Positions 59,550-64,000 of a stretch of 64,000 nucleotides of DNA are shown here, piece by piece. The notes below the pieces were generated by a model. That model made no database searches, had not been told where the DNA came from, and saw only the letters and a program-made list of their open reading frames with translations. The stretch's first letter is position 1. The number at the start of each line of letters is the position of its first letter. This stretch comes from Cannabis sativa. Its lineage: Eukaryota; Streptophyta; Magnoliopsida; Rosales; Cannabaceae. The translations under genes were made by a program, and so were the position numbers. The stretch is from positions 38,869,686 through 38,933,685 of the forward strand of contig NC_083604.1 of assembly GCF_029168945.1 (NCBI RefSeq), read 5' to 3'.

Positions 59550-61439
59550 TGTTGGAAATTATTTTACCAGGATCTTAGATCTACTCACAAGTATGTTTAT
59601 TAACATCCTAAATAAGAACTTTCTAAAACGATAAATTAAACACATATAAAGTTTAGGAAACCTTACATTGGGTGCAGCGGAATAATATGACTCCTTCCGT
59701 TCAGATATCTAGTCCTTGATTCTTTTCTGTAGCAGAGCATTATCAATATCTGAACCTGGATCTCTTTCTCTGAATCTTTGATGCTGAAACTCCTTTGCTG
59801 ATGATCTTTCTTCACGATCTTCCTCACTATGATTGAGGTATCACTTGATGTGTGTGGGCACTACTCTAATCACTAAGGATTTCGAAATATTGAAGAAGAA
59901 GAGAGGGAGTGGTCAGCCAGATAGGGAGAGAGAAGACTCAGTTTTTTCTGATTCAGAAAGTCTGAAGAAAAGTCTATTTTTCCTGAAGCCTTCACTATCT
60001 ATTTATAGCATTCCACTAGGGTTAGATTTGAATTATATGGCATTAAAATAATGAAAAAATCAACTTAAAATACACACAATAGGTGGCCGGCCATGCCTTA
60101 GTGGATTGGGCCTTGGGTTTTGCAATTTTGCAATTTTAACACCTTTTGTATCTGATTTTCTCAAAAATGCCAATTTCCTAATTCAACCATTTAAATGCCA
60201 ATTCTAACTATTTAATAACTATAAATAATTATTAAATAATATTGTCATTTATCATATTTATTAATTGAACCATACAAAGTATCATAATTAACAAATATGC
60301 CCCTATAAACTCTTTCTTTACAATTTCGCCCTTACTTAGTAAAAATTTCACAAATAGACCTAGTCTAATTTGAGAATTATAATTGATTAATCAAAACCAA
60401 TTACATGAGTCTTACAAGCAATATTATCTCAACTAGTGGGGGGACCATGGGTCTATATAACCGAGCTTCCAATAAGTAGATCAAGAATTTAGCACTAAAA
60501 TTTACTAACTTATTAATTCTTCGTTGAATCCACGCATAGAACTTAGAATTGCACTCTTAGTATATAGAATGCTCTATATGTTCCACCATATAGACACATC
60601 ATTAGTTATCCATTGTTATAATCCTAATGCGATCAATTATCCTCTATATGAATGATCTACACAGTAAAGGGATTAAATTACCGTAACACCCTACTATGTA
60701 TTTTATCCTTAAAACACTTGACCCCGTATAAATGATATTTCGGCTTATGTGAAATGAGATCTCCACCATTTATTTTTGTTTGGTCAAGCTCGAAGGAGAT
60801 CATCCTTTGCTTACTATTCGCCAGATAGAAGCTATAGATTCCATATTTATGCTAGCGCTTGCACTACCGTGTTCCCAAAAAGTACGTATCACCCTGACCT
60901 AAAAGCAGGCTTAACTAACAATTCAAGGAACACGAATAGCCTTTCAAGATTGAGCCTAATCATAACAGGATTAAGATCATTTGATCTAGGATCAACTAGG
61001 CGATATTGACTTGAATAGATTTTACGGTAAGTTTAATTAAATCTAAGTCAAAGTTCAATATCGGTCCCTTCCGATGCATACTCCATGCATTCAACCTGAG
61101 CTTTACTTTAACCAATGCTCTGGAAAGAACATAGCACTTCTCCAAATGCAAGTAAACTCTGTTGTAGATTATCATATCAGTAAAACCCTATGTCTGATAA
61201 ATCTAGGAAACTTTATTCACATAGTCATGTTTACTTTCCAATGTGTCGAATTTTCGCACAATAAACAAAGGCAGGATCAAGTATGTGAAAAGGGTTTCAG
61301 ATGAATCTATACATTATGTACATATAATCATGAAATAAATCATGTGAACCATGCAACATTAAATGTTATTTCTGATCTGTATTAATAAGTAAATCTGATT
61401 ATATTGAAATGAGTTTTATTTAGGGCATAAAACCCAACA
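59550..61439 (-). repeat. 5' LTR of copia element C (1890 bp)
   Basis: TGTTGGAAATT to CCCAACA. It lacks nine bases (near 60860) relative to the other LTR and differs by a few substitutions. Confidence 0.92.
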
Positions 61440-61444
61440 CCTTT

Positions 61445-62020
61445 TGCCGGTGATTATTTTCGCCGGCAATAGACAATATTGTCGGCGCAATGTACTAATT
61501 GCGCCGGTAAAAGTTGGAGCCAAACTACCAAAAGATGGGAATTGTTGGCTGTACAGTTCCTACTTTTACTAGCGCAGTTCATTGCGCTGGCAAAACCATT
61601 AAGTTAATTCTTTTAATATTATTTACTTTTGCTAGCGCCAAACTACGCTGGCAAAAGTAGGGAAAAAGTTGGCGGTCAATTTTCCCTCGCAGTTAAAAAA
61701 TGTGCGCACAAAAGTAGGTGGGGCTTTTACCGGCGCATATCAGTGCGCCGACAAAAGTGGGAACCGTTTGACCATTGGACACGTTGCATCGGGGTTAAGC
61801 TTTTGCCGGCGCATTAAATCGCCGGCAAAAGCCTTAAAATTTTTGGCGGTCAACTTCCCGCCCAAATGAAAACCTGTGTGAAAATTTTGAAGGAAACTTT
61901 TGCCAGCGCAATTAGGTGCACCGGGAAAAGTTGAAACTTAAGTGAAACGCTGCGTTTTGTGCGTTTTATTCAACATCGACTTTTGTCGGCGCACCTAATT
62001 ACACCGGCAAAAGTCTTAAG
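61445..62020. repeat. CACTA subterminal hairpin array
   Basis: About six units, each an inverted pair of CTTTTGCCGGCGCA and TGCGCCGGCAAAAG with 5-10 bases between (clear examples at 61624-61658, 61728-61757, 61800-61831, 61889-61930 and 61979-62013). Such arrays are the transposase binding sites in CACTA elements. Confidence 0.8.
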
Positions 62021-62320
62021 TAAATAAAGCCAGGGACGAACCCTTCTTCCCCATTTTCCTCTTCTCTTTCTCTCTCTCTGCGATTTCGTGGAACCACCGC
62101 CGGTAGCCCCATATTTCCCCCTCCAAACACCATTTTCACCATTCTGAAACCCCATTTCCACTACCAAATTTCTTTTCTCTCTTTTTCTTCATTTTTTTTT
62201 TCAAAAAATCACAATTATACCGGGACTCTGGCGAGAACCGCCGCCGCACCTCCGACAGTCGCTGCCCGAGCCGCCACCATCCTACCGCCGCACCTCATCG
62301 CCGGTACCCTTTTTTCCTCT
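62021..62320 (+). promoter_or_regulatory. Leader-like GC-rich stretch inside the CACTA element
   Basis: A CT-rich tract (62046-62081) is followed by a GC-rich segment with CCGCCG repeats and then a GGTACCC junction into T-rich DNA. It looks like the 5' untranslated exon of a transposon gene followed by an intron. No start codon can be assigned. Confidence 0.3.
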
Positions 62321-62459
62321 ATTTTAGTTTTATTTAATTTATTTTTGATTTGTGTATATATAATAATTTTAATTTATTGTGTATAAAATTGTGTTTAATT
62401 AGTTTTTTAAGTTTATATATGTGTGTAAATTTTTATAGTTTTATGTGTATTTTTAGAAA

Positions 62460-62830
62460 TTTGTGTGTATATGTGTATATAAATGTGTATAATAGTTTAT
62501 ATATGTATATTTGTATATATGTGTAAATGTATGTATCTATATATGGATATGTATAAATATGTGTGTATATATATATGTAAATGTATATATATATGTGTGT
62601 ATTTGTATAAATATGTGTGTATAAGTATATATATGTGTGTAGATGTATACATATGTAAAAGTATTGCTATATGTGTATATGTAATTGTATGTAAAAATAT
62701 ATTGGTGTGTATATATATGTATATATAAAGATATATAGGTAAATATATATTTGTGTGTATATATATGTATATATATGTAAAAGTATATATTTGTGTGTAT
62801 ATATATATATATGTGTATATCTCAATGTAT
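62460..62830. repeat. TA/TG-rich microsatellite
   Basis: Long run of TATATGTGTGTATAT-type repeats with slight variation. The open frame through it is a repeat artefact. Confidence 0.85.
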
Positions 62831-63101
62831 ATATTACCTATAGTTCTGTACTTTTAATTTTATTTAGTTAATATTTATTTTTTTGGTAAATAGGTTTTGT
62901 AGTATTCCTTTTTTCGGTGTTTGGCAAAAATCACTTCTCGGAATATTGGAAGGTTAGTATGTCTATGTTATATTATTTATAATATTAAAAAAAAAATTAT
63001 TTGAAAATGCATATTAGTACAGCTTGAATATCTTATATATTCATCCATAATGAAGTAGGTTCTGTGAAAAATATACTGCGGTCGGATGGGTGGCATAAAT
63101 T

Positions 63102-63482
63102 AATATGTATGTAAATTGTTTTGGTATTGTGTTTGTGATTTTTGTGTAGGTGTTAAAAATTTGGGAATGGTCAATTGTAAAGTGTTATGCTGTCGAATTT
63201 TCGGTAGCATAACATTTTCAATTTGATTGTAAGTTATATTTAACAAATAATTAGAACATCATTAATATTATAGATATGATAATTGGTATAATGTAATATG
63301 CATGTAAACTGTTTTGGTATGGTGTTTATGATTTTTGTGTAGGTGTTATAAATTTAGAAATGCTCAATTGTAAAGTGTTATACTGTCGAATTTTCAGTAG
63401 CATAACATTTTCAATTTGATTGTAGGTTATATTTAAAAAATTACTAGAACATCACTAATATTATAGATATGAGAATAGGATA
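63102..63482. repeat. Tandem duplication, about 190 bp unit
   Basis: Two copies (from 63102 and 63295) share TTTTTGTGTAGGTGTTA, AATTGTAAAGTGTTATRCTG and TAGCATAACATTTTCAATTT in the same order. Non-coding. The remaining DNA to 64000 is AT-rich without features. Confidence 0.85.
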
Positions 63483-64000
63483 AAAATATTGGTAATAGTT
63501 TATTTTTGAAAAGTAATTACAACATTACTAAGTAAATTTAAATTAAAAATTGATAATTTAATTAGTTAAGACTTCAATTGTAACACAACTTTATTTAAAT
63601 AACTTGGTAATTTTAAAATGTTACAACTTTACTTATTACTAAATAATAATTAGAAACTTTATTAAGTTAAAATATTGATAAATTAAAAACTTATTAATTA
63701 ATTTGAAAATTTTCATTTATTTTAGTTATAATATTACATAAATTGTTAATTTAAAAAAATAAGATAATTGAAAAAATAATTAAAGTTTGACAAAAAAACT
63801 ATATTTATCACTAATAGGTGAAATTCATTAATTAAGTAAAGTTTTCATAAATTAATTAAAAATATCATAATTGAAATGAAAAAATTTGGAATTAAACATA
63901 ACATTCAACATTGAATTAATAATAACATTAATAAAAATACATAGGTGGTATATAATATATTATAAAATAACATTGAATGAATAATAAAATTAATAAAAGT

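Larger units (their letters stand above)
49082..61439 (-). mobile_element. Copia element C, pol decayed, nested in the CACTA transposon
   Basis: LTRs at 49082-53205 (1889 bp after removing an inserted solo LTR) and 59550-61439 (1890 bp). The polypurine tract is at 53206-53220, primer site at 59531-59547, and the long leader at about 55990-59530. The direct repeat CCTTT flanks it at 49077-49081 and 61440-61444. The interior between leader and polypurine tract is only about 2.8 kb of decayed pol. The two LTRs are nearly identical where I compared them, so insertion is recent although the coding part was already dead. Confidence 0.92.
48954..64000 (+). mobile_element. CACTA (En/Spm-type) transposon, right end outside window
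   Basis: Begins with CACTACAAGAA, the family terminus, at 48954. Subterminal repeats follow, built on GCCGGCGCA and TGCGCCGGCAAAAG, at 48975-49081 and 61445-62020. The gap is copia element C, inserted into this array. Further in lie a GC-rich leader-like stretch (about 62040-62310), a microsatellite, and AT-rich DNA. No transposase coding is visible before the window ends, so completeness is unknown. Confidence 0.82.

Noticed and set aside
61445..62013. Regularly spaced palindromic repeats resembling a CRISPR array
   Set aside because: Units are subterminal repeats of a CACTA transposon in a plant genome; spacing is irregular and no cas genes exist.
62483..62728. Tyr/Ile/Cys-rich 81-codon open frame
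   Set aside because: Artefact of the TATATGTGTGTA microsatellite.

Overview
This window is a stretch of plant nuclear DNA, most likely from an angiosperm eudicot; I cannot name the species. The evidence is an intron-rich plant gene (inositol-3-phosphate synthase, 10 GT-AG exons), AT-rich intergenic DNA, and typical plant transposons: Ty1/copia, Ty3/gypsy Tat-type, LINE, hAT and CACTA. There is one intact host gene. Nearly everything else is nested or decayed mobile DNA.

Left part (1-6232): the right portion of a plus-strand copia element (A) with an AT-rich leader, a nearly intact gag, a collapsed pol and one 1.9 kb LTR. After a short AT-rich stretch holding a copia LTR/primer-site remnant (about 6850-7160) comes a Tat-like gypsy element at 7552-29720, minus strand, with 785 bp LTRs and a GTATA target duplication. 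It carries a spliced antisense accessory gene (9347-12179, plus strand) between its pol and 3' LTR. A second copia element (B, 17363-27466, minus strand, GTACC duplication) sits inside the gypsy gag. The gypsy element itself landed beside the poly(A) tail of a minus-strand LINE remnant (29733-31140).

Middle (31-39 kb): the gene for inositol-3-phosphate synthase lies on the minus strand at 36923-34011. All ten exons join into a 510-residue protein with the family motifs. A TATA box and a G-box/ABRE lie just upstream. A 750 bp non-autonomous hAT element with a perfect 8 bp target duplication sits about 600 bp upstream of the start codon.

Right part (39-64 kb): two plus-strand LINE fragments (39170-39835; about 46930-48953), AT-rich DNA with a 428 bp tandem duplication, a small MITE-like element and a GC-rich minisatellite. 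A CACTA transposon begins at 48954 inside the LINE 3' end and runs past the window edge. Its subterminal hairpin array is split by copia element C (49082-61439, minus strand, CCTTT duplication), and one LTR of C is split by a 2.2 kb solo LTR (49539-51768, TTATA duplication).

The three copia elements share LTR and leader ancestry but differ in their coding parts. B has a full though broken gag-pol, A keeps gag with a wrecked pol, and C has only pol debris between nearly identical LTRs. A and C look like non-autonomous relatives moved by proteins from B-like elements. I saw no RNA genes, CRISPR arrays or prokaryotic features.
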